45,870 bases of DNA from Casp-actino8 sp964513215 (GTDB taxonomy: Bacteria > Actinomycetota > Acidimicrobiia > Acidimicrobiales > Ilumatobacteraceae): the NCBI GenBank assembly GCA_964513215.1, contig CAZELU010000013.1, positions 1 to 45,870 of the forward strand, read 5' to 3'. Position numbers and translations under genes: made by a program. The first letter of the stretch is position 1; every line of letters begins with the position of its first letter. This document shows positions 32,385-40,696 of the stretch, piece by piece. The notes beneath the pieces are model-generated. The model was not told the origin of the DNA. It saw only the letters and a list, made by a program, of their open reading frames with translations, and made no database searches.

Positions 32385-33102
32385 GGGTCTCAGTCTGTCG
32401 CCCATTCGCGGCGTTCACTGCCTCGGACAGCATTTCGAGGTAGCGCGACCGGGGTACCGAGATGGCCCCGAGTGACGCCAGGTGAGGTGTCGACCACTGC
32501 ACGTCGAACAACGAGAAGCCACCGGCTCGCAGCAAATCGATCAGAGCCACCAGTGCCACTTTCGACGCGTCGGTCGCTCGGTGGAACATGCTCTCGCCGG
32601 CGAAGAATCGTCGAATGCGTACGCCGTACACTCCACCGACGAGTTCGTCGTCGCTCCAGACCTCGACACTGTGGGCGTACCCGAGTCGATGGAGCCGCGA
32701 GTAAGCGTCGATGAATTCGTCGTTGATCCAGCCGTGGTCGCGGCGAGGGTCGCCACACCCGCGCATCACTCCGACGAAGTCATGATCGAGAGTCACTCGG
32801 AATCGTCGACAACTTTTCTCCAACGAACGTGACACGTGGAAGCCGTCGAGCGGAAAGATGCCTCGCTCCCGCGGACTGAACCAGCCGAGGCGCTTGCGTC
32901 CGACCGGCATCGGAAAGAGTCCATGAGAGTACGCGGTGACGAGCGTGGCCGGATCGAGGTCGGCACCCTCGGCGACGATGTCGTCGGAACCGAAGGGAAC
33001 ACGGTCGAACTCCCATGCCGAATGAGGAAGATCGGATTGTGGAGCGGTGATGACACGCAGGTTGTCGTCGGTGACGACTCCGGTGCGGTCGATTGCAGTC
33101 AC
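32377..33102 (-). CDS. aat: leucyl/phenylalanyl-tRNA-protein transferase
   Basis: Enzyme of 241 aa that adds Leu or Phe from tRNA to N-terminal Lys or Arg, marking proteins for ClpS/ClpAP-type breakdown. Motifs seen are LVTAYSHGLFPMP, LGWFSPRERGIFPL, WINDEFIDAYSRLHRLGYAHSVEVW, GGVYG, GESMFH and FDVQWSTPHLASLGA, all typical of Aat. GTG start; TAAACA lies 6 nt upstream, a weak -10 match. Lies between the acyl-CoA dehydrogenase gene and the mutase gene on one strand. Confidence 0.94.
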   Translation of the reverse strand: MTAIDRTGVVTDDNLRVITAPQSDLPHSAWEFDRVPFGSDDIVAEGADLDPATLVTAYSHGLFPMPVGRKRLGWFSPRERGIFPLDGFHVSRSLEKSCRRFRVTLDHDFVGVMRGCGDPRRDHGWINDEFIDAYSRLHRLGYAHSVEVWSDDELVGGVYGVRIRRFFAGESMFHRATDASKVALVALIDLLRAGGFSLFDVQWSTPHLASLGAISVPRSRYLEMLSEAVNAANGRQTETHG

Positions 33103-33141
33103 AGGGAGTGTTTAGCGCACGACGACGTCGAGCCTGATCGG

Positions 33142-34014
33142 TCAGTAATCGAAGAATCCCGACTTGGTCTTGCGGCCGAGTTTGCCGGCTTCGACCAGTC
33201 GGCGAAGTGTCGGCACCGCTTGGTAGTTCGGGTCCTTGAACTCGGCGTAGAGCGCGTCGAGGATGGCGAGCGACGTATCGAGGCCCACCAGGTCGAGCAG
33301 TGCGAATGGCCCCATCGGGAAGTTGCAGCCACCCTTCATGGCGATGTCGATGTCGGCCATGCTGGCCGTGCCCTTCTCGAGCATTCGCACGGCGTTGTTG
33401 AGATAGGGGAAGAGCAGCGCGTTCACGATGAAACCGGCGTGGTCCTGCACCTGCACCGGCTGCTTGCCCACCTGCTCGGCAAAGGCAGTGGCGCGGGCGA
33501 TGGTGTCGTCGGACGCCGTCAGCGGACGAATGATCTCGACCAGCGACATGGTGGTGGCCGGATTGAAGAAGTGAATGCCGCACACCGATTCGGGCCGGTT
33601 GGTAGTGGTGGCGATTTCCATCACTGACAGCGTCGACGTGTTGGTGGCCAACAGAGCGTCCGGTCGGGCGATGCGATCGAGTTCGACGAAGAGCTCTTTT
33701 TTGGTGGCCATGTCTTCGACCACGCTCTCGATGATGAGGTCGCAGTCGGCCAAACCGTCGAGTTCGGTGACAACCGAGATGCGCGACTGGATCGCGCGCG
33801 CGTCGTCGTCAGTCAACTTGCCGCGCTCCACCTGCTTGGCGAGTCCCTTGGCCACACCGGCCAGTACGGCTTCGCCCGTGCTCGCTGCGCGTGTGCGCAC
33901 CACCGCATCGATGCCGGCTCGGGCCGCCACTTCGGCCAGACCCGAACCCATGATTCCGGATCCCACGATGCCGACACGTGTGATGGGTGAGTGAGAGGTG
34001 GCCGAGGTGTTCAC
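33142..34014 (-). CDS. 3-hydroxyacyl-CoA (3-hydroxybutyryl-CoA) dehydrogenase
   Basis: NAD(P)-dependent enzyme of 290 aa. The Rossmann motif GIVGSGIMGSGLAEVAARAG starts near residue 13. LIIESVVEDMATKKELF and LATNTSTLS follow; the catalytic His is in GIHFFNPATTMSLVEI, and DHAGFIVNALLFPYLNNAV opens the C-terminal domain. It ends in GRKTKSGFFDY, the usual family ending. The short form (no crotonase domain) suits FadB2/Hbd proteins for beta-oxidation or polyhydroxybutyrate metabolism. The start is a GTG with GGAG before it; the longer open frame to 34398 is antisense to the next gene. A palindrome lies upstream at 34045-34060. Confidence 0.93.
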   Translation of the reverse strand: MNTSATSHSPITRVGIVGSGIMGSGLAEVAARAGIDAVVRTRAASTGEAVLAGVAKGLAKQVERGKLTDDDARAIQSRISVVTELDGLADCDLIIESVVEDMATKKELFVELDRIARPDALLATNTSTLSVMEIATTTNRPESVCGIHFFNPATTMSLVEIIRPLTASDDTIARATAFAEQVGKQPVQVQDHAGFIVNALLFPYLNNAVRMLEKGTASMADIDIAMKGGCNFPMGPFALLDLVGLDTSLAILDALYAEFKDPNYQAVPTLRRLVEAGKLGRKTKSGFFDY

Positions 34015-34044
34015 GATGCTCCGTTCTGTGTTGGGGTCACCATA

Positions 34045-34060
34045 GTTACCGTCGGGTAAC
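34045..34060. promoter_or_regulatory. palindrome upstream of the 3-hydroxyacyl-CoA dehydrogenase gene (possible operator)
   Basis: GTTACC-GTCG-GGTAAC is a perfect 6-bp inverted repeat with a 4-nt spacer, 31 bp upstream of the GTG. It is of the size and symmetry used by TetR-type repressors, which often control fatty-acid degradation genes in actinobacteria. No such regulator lies in the window. Confidence 0.45.
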
Positions 34061-34095
34061 AACGGCGATCCGGACGGCGGACCGAGCCCGGGGCG

Positions 34096-34101
34096 TACAG
34101 T
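34096..34101 (+). promoter_or_regulatory. -10 box of the S51-like peptidase gene
   Basis: TACAGT ends exactly 6 nt before the ATG at 34108. Confidence 0.6.
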
Positions 34102-34107
34102 CGGGGC

Positions 34108-34734
34108 ATGCCGGGAACCGTGGTTCTGCAGGGTGGAGGCCCGTTCAGCCTCCATGACGACCTCGACCGCCGCCTCCTCTCCGCGGTGGGGGCCGAGCGG
34201 GTGGTGGTCCTGCCCACCGCCGACGCTTTCGAGCGCCCGGAGGTGTTGATCGCGGCAGGTATGTCGTGGGCCGAGCGGCTCGAGATCGACATCGACGTGT
34301 TGATGGTGATGAGTCGCCCCGAAGCCATGGATGCGGGCGCGGCCGATGTGGTTCGCTCGGCGCGAGCGGTGTGGTTGGTGGGTGACAACCCGATCCACCT
34401 GCGCAGCGTCGTCAAGGACACTCCGGTGTGGGAAGCGTTGTTGGCCGTACTGGCGGCGGGCGGCGTCGTGGTGGGAGCCGGGCCGTCAGCGTCGGCTCTG
34501 TGTGACCCCATGATCGACCCGCGCGGTGGTGCGCTCGCGCTCGGACTCGGACTCGTGAAGGGTCTTGCACTCGTGTCGCAGTCGGAGACCGTGACCGCCG
34601 ATCGTCAAGCGAGGGCCCGCAAGTTGGCCAACGTTCCGTTGGTGTTCTTGCCGTCGTCGTCGGCTCTCGTGCGAACTGACTCGGGTTGGGAGAACATCGG
34701 CTCCCACGAGTTGGTCGGTGCTCTTCCGAACTGA
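34108..34734 (+). CDS. peptidase S51/cyanophycinase-like protein
   Basis: Protein of 208 aa with the class I glutamine amidotransferase-like fold of the S51 family (dipeptidase E, cyanophycinase). VVLQGGGPFSLHDDLDRRLL starts the fold. The nucleophile Ser is in VVVGAGPSASALCDPM, where GPSASA stands in for GxSAGA. VWLVGDNPIHL is the block before it. The usual second Gly of the elbow is replaced by Ser, so substrate or activity may differ. Probably a cytosolic peptidase. The next gene starts 9 bp after its stop. Confidence 0.8.
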   Translation: MPGTVVLQGGGPFSLHDDLDRRLLSAVGAERVVVLPTADAFERPEVLIAAGMSWAERLEIDIDVLMVMSRPEAMDAGAADVVRSARAVWLVGDNPIHLRSVVKDTPVWEALLAVLAAGGVVVGAGPSASALCDPMIDPRGGALALGLGLVKGLALVSQSETVTADRQARARKLANVPLVFLPSSSALVRTDSGWENIGSHELVGALPN

Positions 34735-34742
34735 TCATCGCG

Positions 34743-35816
34743 ATGTCGGGAGTCGTACGCCTGGGTGTGATCGGCACCGGGATGATGGGATGCGAGCACA
34801 TTCGCAACGTCGTCGCTCTCGATGGTGCCGAGATCACCGCGGTGAGCGATCCGCATCCGCCGTCACTCGAATGGGCCCGCATGAACCTGGGCGACGTTCG
34901 CGTGGCCGAGTTCGCCGATCACCGTGATCTCCTGGCGTCCGGTCTCGTCGACGCCGTGATCGTGGCCTCACCCAACTTCACTCATGCTTCGGTGTTGAAC
35001 GACGTGTACGCGACCGACTTGCCGGTGCTGGTGGAGAAGCCGATGTGCACCACGATCGACGACTGCAGCGCGATCGTTCGTGCGGCCTCGGAACGTCGTG
35101 CGATCACGTGGGTGGGTCTCGAGTACCGCTACATGGCACCCATCGCCGCCCTGGTGTCGCAGGTGAGGTCGGGGCGGATCGGAGACGTGAAGATGATCGC
35201 GATTCGTGAGCATCGCTTTCCGTTCTTGGTGAAGGTCGACAACTGGAACCGATTCAGTCGCAACACGGGAGGCACTCTGGTGGAGAAGTGCTGCCACTTC
35301 TTCGACCTGATGAATCTGGTCGCCGATTCGCGTCCTCGGCGTGTGATCGCCAGCGGAGGCCAGGACGTGAATCACCTTGATGAGGTCTACGACGGCGAGC
35401 GCTCCGACATCCTCGACAATGCATTCGTGATCGTCGAATACGACAACGGAATTCGCGCCAATCTCGATCTGTGCATGTTCGCCGAAGCATCCCGCAACGA
35501 GCAGGAACTCTCCGTGGTGGGCACGCTCGGAAAAGTCGAAGCCGCTGTCCCGGGTGACGGTTCGATCTGGGTGGGTGAGCGGTCCGAGCGTTCACTGACG
35601 TCGGTCGCGGCTCCCATCGACGATCGAGTTGCGCACGTGGGCTTTCACTTCGGCGCGAGTTTCATCGAGGTGTCGCGCTTCTGCGATGCCATTCGCAACG
35701 GCAGCGAGCCCGACGTGGACGTGAACGCAGGACTGTGGTCGGTGGCCGTCGGTGTGGCGGCTCATCGCTCGATCGACGAAGGTCGACCCGTGCTGATCGA
35801 CGAACTCGGAGTGTGA
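34743..35816 (+). CDS. Gfo/Idh/MocA family oxidoreductase
   Basis: NAD(P)-dependent oxidoreductase of 357 aa. The Rossmann motif is LGVIGTGMMGCEHIRNV near the N-terminus. VLVEKPMCT is the family EKP motif with its catalytic Lys, and GGTLVEKCCHFFDLMNLV gives the His/Asp pair of the C-terminal domain. The family acts on sugars, inositols and similar polyols; the substrate here is unknown. The ATG lies 9 bp after the peptidase gene stop, so the two are probably one operon. Its stop is 5 bp from that of the convergent cyclophilin. Confidence 0.9.
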   Translation: MSGVVRLGVIGTGMMGCEHIRNVVALDGAEITAVSDPHPPSLEWARMNLGDVRVAEFADHRDLLASGLVDAVIVASPNFTHASVLNDVYATDLPVLVEKPMCTTIDDCSAIVRAASERRAITWVGLEYRYMAPIAALVSQVRSGRIGDVKMIAIREHRFPFLVKVDNWNRFSRNTGGTLVEKCCHFFDLMNLVADSRPRRVIASGGQDVNHLDEVYDGERSDILDNAFVIVEYDNGIRANLDLCMFAEASRNEQELSVVGTLGKVEAAVPGDGSIWVGERSERSLTSVAAPIDDRVAHVGFHFGASFIEVSRFCDAIRNGSEPDVDVNAGLWSVAVGVAAHRSIDEGRPVLIDELGV

Positions 35817-35821
35817 GTCGA

Positions 35822-36700
35822 TCAGGCCTCGGTGACGGTGACCGAGACGATTTCGATCTTCTCCTTCGGCGGAACTCCGTTGTTGGCCGGATTGCCGAGT
35901 GAGTCGAGAACGGCCACCACGTCGAGTCCTTCGGTGACCTTGCCGAACAACGAGTAGTTGGGCGGAAGCGCCGCACCATCGGAGCCGGTGATCACGAAGA
36001 ACTGGCTGCCGTTGGTATTGGGGCCCGAGTTGGCCATGGCGATCGAACCGATCTCGTACTCGCCGTCTGAGGGCAACTCGTCGGCGAACCGATAGCCCGG
36101 TCCACCGGTTCCGGACGCGGTGGGATCACCGCACTGCACGACGAAGTTGGGGATGGCGCGGTGGCACTCGGTGCCGTCGAAGTACTTGAAGCGAGCCAAG
36201 TTCACGAAGTTGTTCACGGTGCCGGGCGCCCTGGTCGGATCGAGGGTGATGGTGAACTCGCCCTTGTTGGTGACGACCGTGGCGGTGTAGGTCTTGGTCG
36301 CGTCGATGCACAACTGCGGAGCGTCATCGAACGAGCGAGTTTGGGTGGCCGACCCGTCGGTGGGCGCGCATTCGCCGGCGCCGTACGTGAATCCAGCCGG
36401 GGCAACGGTTGTGTCAGGTGCGCCTGAATCTCCGGGTGCGGCCGAATCGATCGGTGCCGACGAATCGGCCGGCGGGAACAAATCGGACGGAATCGTGTCG
36501 AGCGGTGACGGGGTGGTGGCCGTGTCGTCGTCGCCACCCGTGAGGAAAGCGATCAAGAAGACGAGCGCAAGAATGCCGACGACAGCGGCGGCGATCTTCA
36601 GCGAACGTCGCTTGGACTGGCGGCGACGCTCGGCCTGAGCCTGCAGCTGCCGACCCATCTCACGGTTCTGCTTCTTCCGTTCACGTTTTGCGGTGCCCAC
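35822..36700 (-). CDS. peptidyl-prolyl cis-trans isomerase, membrane-anchored cyclophilin
   Basis: Envelope cyclophilin of 292 aa. A very basic N-terminus (KRERKKQNREMGRQ) is followed by one membrane segment (about residues 34-53, LKIAAAVVGILALVFLIAFL), a Pro/Ser/Asp-rich linker to about 105, and the cyclophilin domain. That domain has CHRAIPNFVVQCGDP, SIAMANSGPNTNGSQFF and YSLFGKVTEGLDVV. It should help protein folding outside the cytoplasm. Note CHR for the usual FHR, keeping the Arg. GTG start 9 nt after a -10 box that it shares as a palindrome with lysC. Confidence 0.92.
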   Translation of the reverse strand: MGTAKRERKKQNREMGRQLQAQAERRRQSKRRSLKIAAAVVGILALVFLIAFLTGGDDDTATTPSPLDTIPSDLFPPADSSAPIDSAAPGDSGAPDTTVAPAGFTYGAGECAPTDGSATQTRSFDDAPQLCIDATKTYTATVVTNKGEFTITLDPTRAPGTVNNFVNLARFKYFDGTECHRAIPNFVVQCGDPTASGTGGPGYRFADELPSDGEYEIGSIAMANSGPNTNGSQFFVITGSDGAALPPNYSLFGKVTEGLDVVAVLDSLGNPANNGVPPKEKIEIVSVTVTEA

Positions 36701-36709
36701 GAAGAGGAA

Positions 36710-36715
36710 AGGCTA
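36710..36715 (-). promoter_or_regulatory. -10 box of the anchored cyclophilin gene (bidirectional promoter)
   Basis: On the minus strand TAGCCT ends 9 nt before the GTG at 36700. It is the left half of the palindrome AGGCTA-G-TAGCCT, whose right half serves lysC. Confidence 0.6.
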
Positions 36716-36716
36716 G

Positions 36717-36722
36717 TAGCCT
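36717..36722 (+). promoter_or_regulatory. -10 box of lysC (bidirectional promoter)
   Basis: TAGCCT ends 9 nt before the GTG at 36732. The two hexamers are centred on 36716 and the two start codons are exactly the same distance from it. Confidence 0.6.
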
Positions 36723-36731
36723 GCGGTCTCC

Positions 36732-37982
36732 GTGACCCTCATCGTTCAGAAGTTCGGAGGCACTTCCGTCGCCGATCCCGAGCGGATCCGCGCGGTGGCC
36801 GAACACGTGGCCTTCACCAAGCGTCATGGTGCCGATGTCGTGGTCGTGGTGTCGGCGATGGGCAAGTCGACCGACAACCTCATCAAGTTGGCGAACGAAG
36901 TGTCGTCCACCCAGCCGGGTCGTGAACTCGACATGCTGCTCACCACTGGCGAGCGCATCTCCATGGCGTTGCTCTGCATGGCATTGGCCGACATCGGCGT
37001 GGAAGCGATGAGCTTCACCGGCAGCCAGGTGGGCATCATCACCGACACTGTGCACACCAAGGCCAAGATCCTCGAGGTGAAGGGTGATCGGGTGCGCGAC
37101 GCTTTGGCCGCCGGCAAAGTTGCCGTGGTCGCGGGTTTCCAGGGAGTGAGCACCGATCGCGAAGTCACCACGCTCGGTCGCGGCGGATCCGATACCACTG
37201 CCGTTGCCCTCGCGGCGGCTCTCGATGCCGACAGTTGCGAGATCTACACCGATGTCACCGGCGTGTTCTCGGCCGATCCACGCATCGTTCCGCAAGCGCG
37301 CAAATTGATGCACGTCAATTTCGACGAGATGCTCGAGATGGCTGGAGCTGGTAGCAAAGTTCTCGCTCTGCGCTCGGTCGAGTTCGCCCGTAACCACAAT
37401 GTCCCCATCCAAGTCCGCTCGAGCTTCACATGGGAGCCGGGCACCTGGGTCACGAGTCAGGAGCCGTCGATGGAAGATCCCATCATCTCCGGTGTCGTCA
37501 CCGACGTCAGCGAAGCGAAGGTCACGGTGCGCAAGGTGCCCGACCGTCCGGGAGTTTCCGCATCGTTGTTCGAGCCGCTCGCGCAGTCGAACGTGAACGT
37601 CGACATGATCGTTCAGAACACGTCGGTCGATGGCACCACTGACATCAGCTTCACCGTGCCGAAGGCCGACATGAAGGTCGCCCAGGGAATCGTCGAGTCG
37701 GTGGCCAAGCAGATCGGTGCCAGCGGCATCGCACACGACGACGAGATCGCCAAGATTTCACTCGTCGGTGCGGGCATGAAGACCAGCCCAGGAATCGCCG
37801 CCAAGATGTTCCGGACGCTTGCAGATCACGGTGTGAACATCGGAATGATCTCCACGTCGACCATCCGTATATCGGTCGTGGTGCCGGTGGCCGATCTCGA
37901 GAAAGCCGCGCGTGCTCTGCACACCGAGTTCGGACTCGACAGCGGTCAGGCGTACAGCGCTCCGCTCCCCGAGCGGAAGTAG
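36732..37982 (+). CDS. lysC: aspartate kinase
   Basis: Enzyme of 416 aa that phosphorylates aspartate, the first step toward Lys, Thr, Met and diaminopimelate. VQKFGGTSVADPERI is the kinase start, GRGGSDTTAVALAAAL the ATP-loop block, and EIYTDVTGVFSADPR the next. Two ACT domains follow (VTVRKVPDRPGVSASLF and ISLVGAGMKTSPGIAAKMF), suggesting allosteric feedback. As in corynebacteria an internal in-frame start (ATG 37470, with AGGAG) may yield a separate beta subunit. The methyltransferase gene follows after 3 bp, then asd. Confidence 0.96.
   Translation: MTLIVQKFGGTSVADPERIRAVAEHVAFTKRHGADVVVVVSAMGKSTDNLIKLANEVSSTQPGRELDMLLTTGERISMALLCMALADIGVEAMSFTGSQVGIITDTVHTKAKILEVKGDRVRDALAAGKVAVVAGFQGVSTDREVTTLGRGGSDTTAVALAAALDADSCEIYTDVTGVFSADPRIVPQARKLMHVNFDEMLEMAGAGSKVLALRSVEFARNHNVPIQVRSSFTWEPGTWVTSQEPSMEDPIISGVVTDVSEAKVTVRKVPDRPGVSASLFEPLAQSNVNVDMIVQNTSVDGTTDISFTVPKADMKVAQGIVESVAKQIGASGIAHDDEIAKISLVGAGMKTSPGIAAKMFRTLADHGVNIGMISTSTIRISVVVPVADLEKAARALHTEFGLDSGQAYSAPLPERK
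37459..37472 (+). promoter_or_regulatory. internal Shine-Dalgarno and start for a LysC beta subunit
   Basis: AGGAG (37459-37463) lies 6 nt before an in-frame ATG (37470-37472). The encoded start, MEDPIISGVVTDVSEAKV, lines up with the beta-subunit start known in Corynebacterium glutamicum LysC. Confidence 0.6.
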
Positions 37983-37985
37983 GCG

Positions 37986-38831
37986 ATGGCCGCTCTGCGG
38001 CGCCGCCAGCACGTCCCCTGGAACGCGGCTGGTGATGCCAGTCGCCGTCTCGACGATTCCGACGACGTCGTTCGCGACACCGGTTGGGTGTTCAACAACG
38101 AAGTAGGTGGTCATCTCACATTGGCCGACTTCGTTCAATCGGGCGAACAAGAAGTGGGTGCGTACTTGCACTACTTCGGAGTCGATGCCGACGAAGCGCG
38201 TCGATCGAGTCTCGTGGAGATCGGATCCGGAATCGGTCGAATGACCGCTGAGTTCACCAAGCGCTTCGACCACGTGACGGCCTGCGACCTCGATGCATCG
38301 TTCTTGCGTCAGTGCCACCGAACGGTGACCGAGTTCGGTGAACCTGATCGTCTCAGCACCTCGCACGTTTCCGATGGACGGTCGCTGAACCTTCCTGATG
38401 CGAGCGCCGATGTGGTGTTCAGTTACATCACGTTGCAGCACTGCAACCGCGAGGATGCTCTCACCCTCACCCGTGAGGCTCTGCGCGTCGTGCGTCCCGG
38501 TGGTTTGATCATGCTCAATTACCGCACCTGGATTCCGCTCGATGCTCTGCTGTTCCCGGCTGGTGTGGTGGTGAGGGCCCTGTGGCGTGTTCCGATTCTC
38601 GGTTCGGTGTTGGCCCGCCGTCGCTGGTCGACCCGTTTGGGCTGGCAGGCCAATCGCCTGGCACCGTCGGTGGTTCTGCAGCATCTGCACACCCACCGCG
38701 ATCGACTCGTCGACGCGAGCCTGTGGTTTCGGACACCCCGGTCTCGTGCAACCGAGCCTGACGTGGCCGTACGGTCGTTCCACGGAATCGACCGCAGCCA
38801 TTGGTGGTTAATCGCCCGTCGGGCCGACTGA
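37986..38831 (+). CDS. class I SAM-dependent methyltransferase
   Basis: Methyltransferase-fold protein of 281 aa. Motif I is LVEIGSGIGRMTAEF (about residues 76-90), then TACDLDASFL as the acidic loop, and DVVFSYITLQHC and VRPGGLIMLNYR as later motifs. About 70 residues precede the domain, beginning with a basic stretch. The C-terminal part includes a hydrophobic, basic helix (LLFPAGVVVRALWRVPILGSV), which may touch membranes. The substrate is unknown. Its ATG is 3 bp after lysC, so they are co-transcribed, and asd has its own -10 box. Confidence 0.85.
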   Translation: MAALRRRQHVPWNAAGDASRRLDDSDDVVRDTGWVFNNEVGGHLTLADFVQSGEQEVGAYLHYFGVDADEARRSSLVEIGSGIGRMTAEFTKRFDHVTACDLDASFLRQCHRTVTEFGEPDRLSTSHVSDGRSLNLPDASADVVFSYITLQHCNREDALTLTREALRVVRPGGLIMLNYRTWIPLDALLFPAGVVVRALWRVPILGSVLARRRWSTRLGWQANRLAPSVVLQHLHTHRDRLVDASLWFRTPRSRATEPDVAVRSFHGIDRSHWWLIARRAD

Positions 38832-38840
38832 CACCACAGT

Positions 38841-38846
38841 TAGCCT
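38841..38846 (+). promoter_or_regulatory. -10 box of asd
   Basis: TAGCCT ends 7 nt before the ATG at 38854, in the 22-bp gap after the methyltransferase gene. Confidence 0.55.
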
Positions 38847-38853
38847 GCGTCCC

Positions 38854-39876
38854 ATGCGCGTAGGTGTCGTTGGAGCAACTGGTCAAGTGGGCGCGGTCAT
38901 GCGCACCCTGCTCGCCGAGCGGAACTTCCCGATCGACGAGATTCGTTTCTTTGCCTCGGCCCGTTCGGCCGGCTCGTCGTTGCCGTGGAAGAACGGTTCG
39001 ATCGTCGTCGAAGACGCCGCTACTGCCGACCCGAGCGGCCTCGATATTGCGCTGTTCTCTGCTGGTGCGTCGTCGTCGCGTGAACTGGCCCCGCGTTTCG
39101 CAGCTGCTGGCGTCACCGTGATCGACAACTCGTCGGCGTGGCGCATGGATCCCGAAGTTCCGCTGGTGGTGTCGGAGGTCAACCCGGCCGAAGTGCATCG
39201 TACGCCCAAGGGGATCATCGCCAACCCCAACTGCACCACGATGGCCGCCATGCCGGTCCTGAAGGTTCTGCACGACGAAGCCGATCTGCGCCGCATCGTC
39301 GTGAGCACGTATCAGGCCGTGTCAGGGGGCGGGCTTGCTGGTGTCGACGAACTCGACAAGCAGGCTCGCGAAGTCACCGATGTCGCGCGCGATCTCACGT
39401 TCGATGGTGGTGCGGTCACGTTCCCGGCCCCGGCCAAGTTCGCCAAGCCCATCGCTTTCAACGTTCTGCCGTATGCGGGAAAGTACGTCGATGACGGTTC
39501 GTTCGAGACCGACGAAGAGCAGAAGTTGCGCAACGAGAGCCGCAAGATCCTCGCCATTCCCGATCTGAAGGTGTCGGGTACGTGCGTGCGCGTCCCGGTG
39601 TACACGGGTCATTCACTGAGCATCAACGCCGAGTTCGCCCGACCCATCGATGTGGCGCGAGCGACCGAGTTGTTGTCGAAGGCTCCCGGGGTGGTGGTCC
39701 TCGACGTCCCCACGCCTATCGAAGCCGCCGGTAAGGACCCGAGTTATGTCGGTCGTATCCGTCAGGACTCCTCGATCGATGGCGGCCGCGGCCTCGTTCT
39801 GTTCGTGAGCAACGACAACTTGCGCAAGGGCGCCGCGCTCAACGCAGTTCAGATCGCCGAACTCTTCGTGAAGTGA
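38854..39876 (+). CDS. asd: aspartate-semialdehyde dehydrogenase
   Basis: Enzyme of 340 aa that reduces aspartyl phosphate to aspartate semialdehyde, the step after LysC. VGATGQVGAVMRTLL is the NADP-binding start, the catalytic Cys is in NPNCTTMAA, and SGTCVRVPVYTGHS holds the substrate His. The length and the GGGLAGVDEL block are those of the bacterial Asd family. Its own -10 box suggests some expression apart from lysC. Its stop overlaps the GTG of gpmA. Confidence 0.96.
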   Translation: MRVGVVGATGQVGAVMRTLLAERNFPIDEIRFFASARSAGSSLPWKNGSIVVEDAATADPSGLDIALFSAGASSSRELAPRFAAAGVTVIDNSSAWRMDPEVPLVVSEVNPAEVHRTPKGIIANPNCTTMAAMPVLKVLHDEADLRRIVVSTYQAVSGGGLAGVDELDKQAREVTDVARDLTFDGGAVTFPAPAKFAKPIAFNVLPYAGKYVDDGSFETDEEQKLRNESRKILAIPDLKVSGTCVRVPVYTGHSLSINAEFARPIDVARATELLSKAPGVVVLDVPTPIEAAGKDPSYVGRIRQDSSIDGGRGLVLFVSNDNLRKGAALNAVQIAELFVK

Positions 39877-40628
39877 CCGCGATGGTCGGGACCCTCGTTC
39901 TTCTCCGCCACGGTCAGAGCACCTGGAACGAGCTGAACCTGTTCACGGGCTGGCACGACGTTCCGCTGTCCGAACTCGGTCGATCGGAAGCATCACGGGC
40001 CGGCGTGGCCATGAAGGACGCGGGTTTGTGGTTCGACGTGGCGCACACGTCAGTCCTCGAGCGCGCCGTCGTCACGTGCCATCTCGCTCTCGAAGCGATG
40101 GGCCAGGTGTGGTTGCCGGTGCAGCGTTCTTGGCGCTTGAACGAACGGCACTACGGCGCGTTGCAGGGTCTCGACAAGAAGGCCACCACCGAGCGTCACG
40201 GAGCCGAGCAGACCAAGTTGTGGCGACGCAGTTACGACGTTCCGCCGCCGCCCGTCGACGCCGCGAGCCCCGAACACCCCGTGAACGACCGTCGCTATCG
40301 ACTTCTCGACCCTGATGTTCTTCCGGCCAGTGAGTGTTTGAAGGATGTCGTTGCCCGCGTGCTTCCGTATTGGGAGGACGCAATCGTCCCGCAGTTGCGG
40401 TCGGGGCTCGACGTTCTGGTGACGGCGCACGGCAACTCGCTGCGCGCGCTGGTGATGCATCTCGAGCAGATCTCCGAGGCCGACATCGCCGAGTTGAACA
40501 TCCCCACCGGAGTTCCGCGTCGGTACGAGTTCACCGAGGCCCTGGCCGTTCGTTCGGCCGAGTACTTGGGGGATGCCGAGGCGATCGCGGCCGCCGCGGC
40601 CGCGGTGGCCAAACAAGCCGGGGCCTGA
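39873..40628 (+). CDS. gpmA: 2,3-bisphosphoglycerate-dependent phosphoglycerate mutase
   Basis: Glycolytic enzyme of 251 aa that interconverts 3- and 2-phosphoglycerate. LLRHGQSTWNELNLFTGW gives the phosphorylated His, RRSYDVPPPPVD and HYGALQGLDKKATTERHG are substrate blocks, and TAHGNSLRALV gives the second His. The GTG overlaps the asd stop; an ATG three codons in (39882) is an alternative. The C-terminal end is Ala-rich. Confidence 0.95.
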   Translation: MTAMVGTLVLLRHGQSTWNELNLFTGWHDVPLSELGRSEASRAGVAMKDAGLWFDVAHTSVLERAVVTCHLALEAMGQVWLPVQRSWRLNERHYGALQGLDKKATTERHGAEQTKLWRRSYDVPPPPVDAASPEHPVNDRRYRLLDPDVLPASECLKDVVARVLPYWEDAIVPQLRSGLDVLVTAHGNSLRALVMHLEQISEADIAELNIPTGVPRRYEFTEALAVRSAEYLGDAEAIAAAAAAVAKQAGA

Positions 40629-40696
40629 TGTGGCCGTCGGCTCAGCCCGGTGACCGCTGACCCGGCGACCCGGTCATCACATGTTCACGAGCGTCG

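Noticed and set aside
36701..36731. Lysine riboswitch or attenuator before lysC
   Set aside because: The divergent gap is only 31 bp and the transcript would begin within a few bases of the start codon, so there is no room for one.
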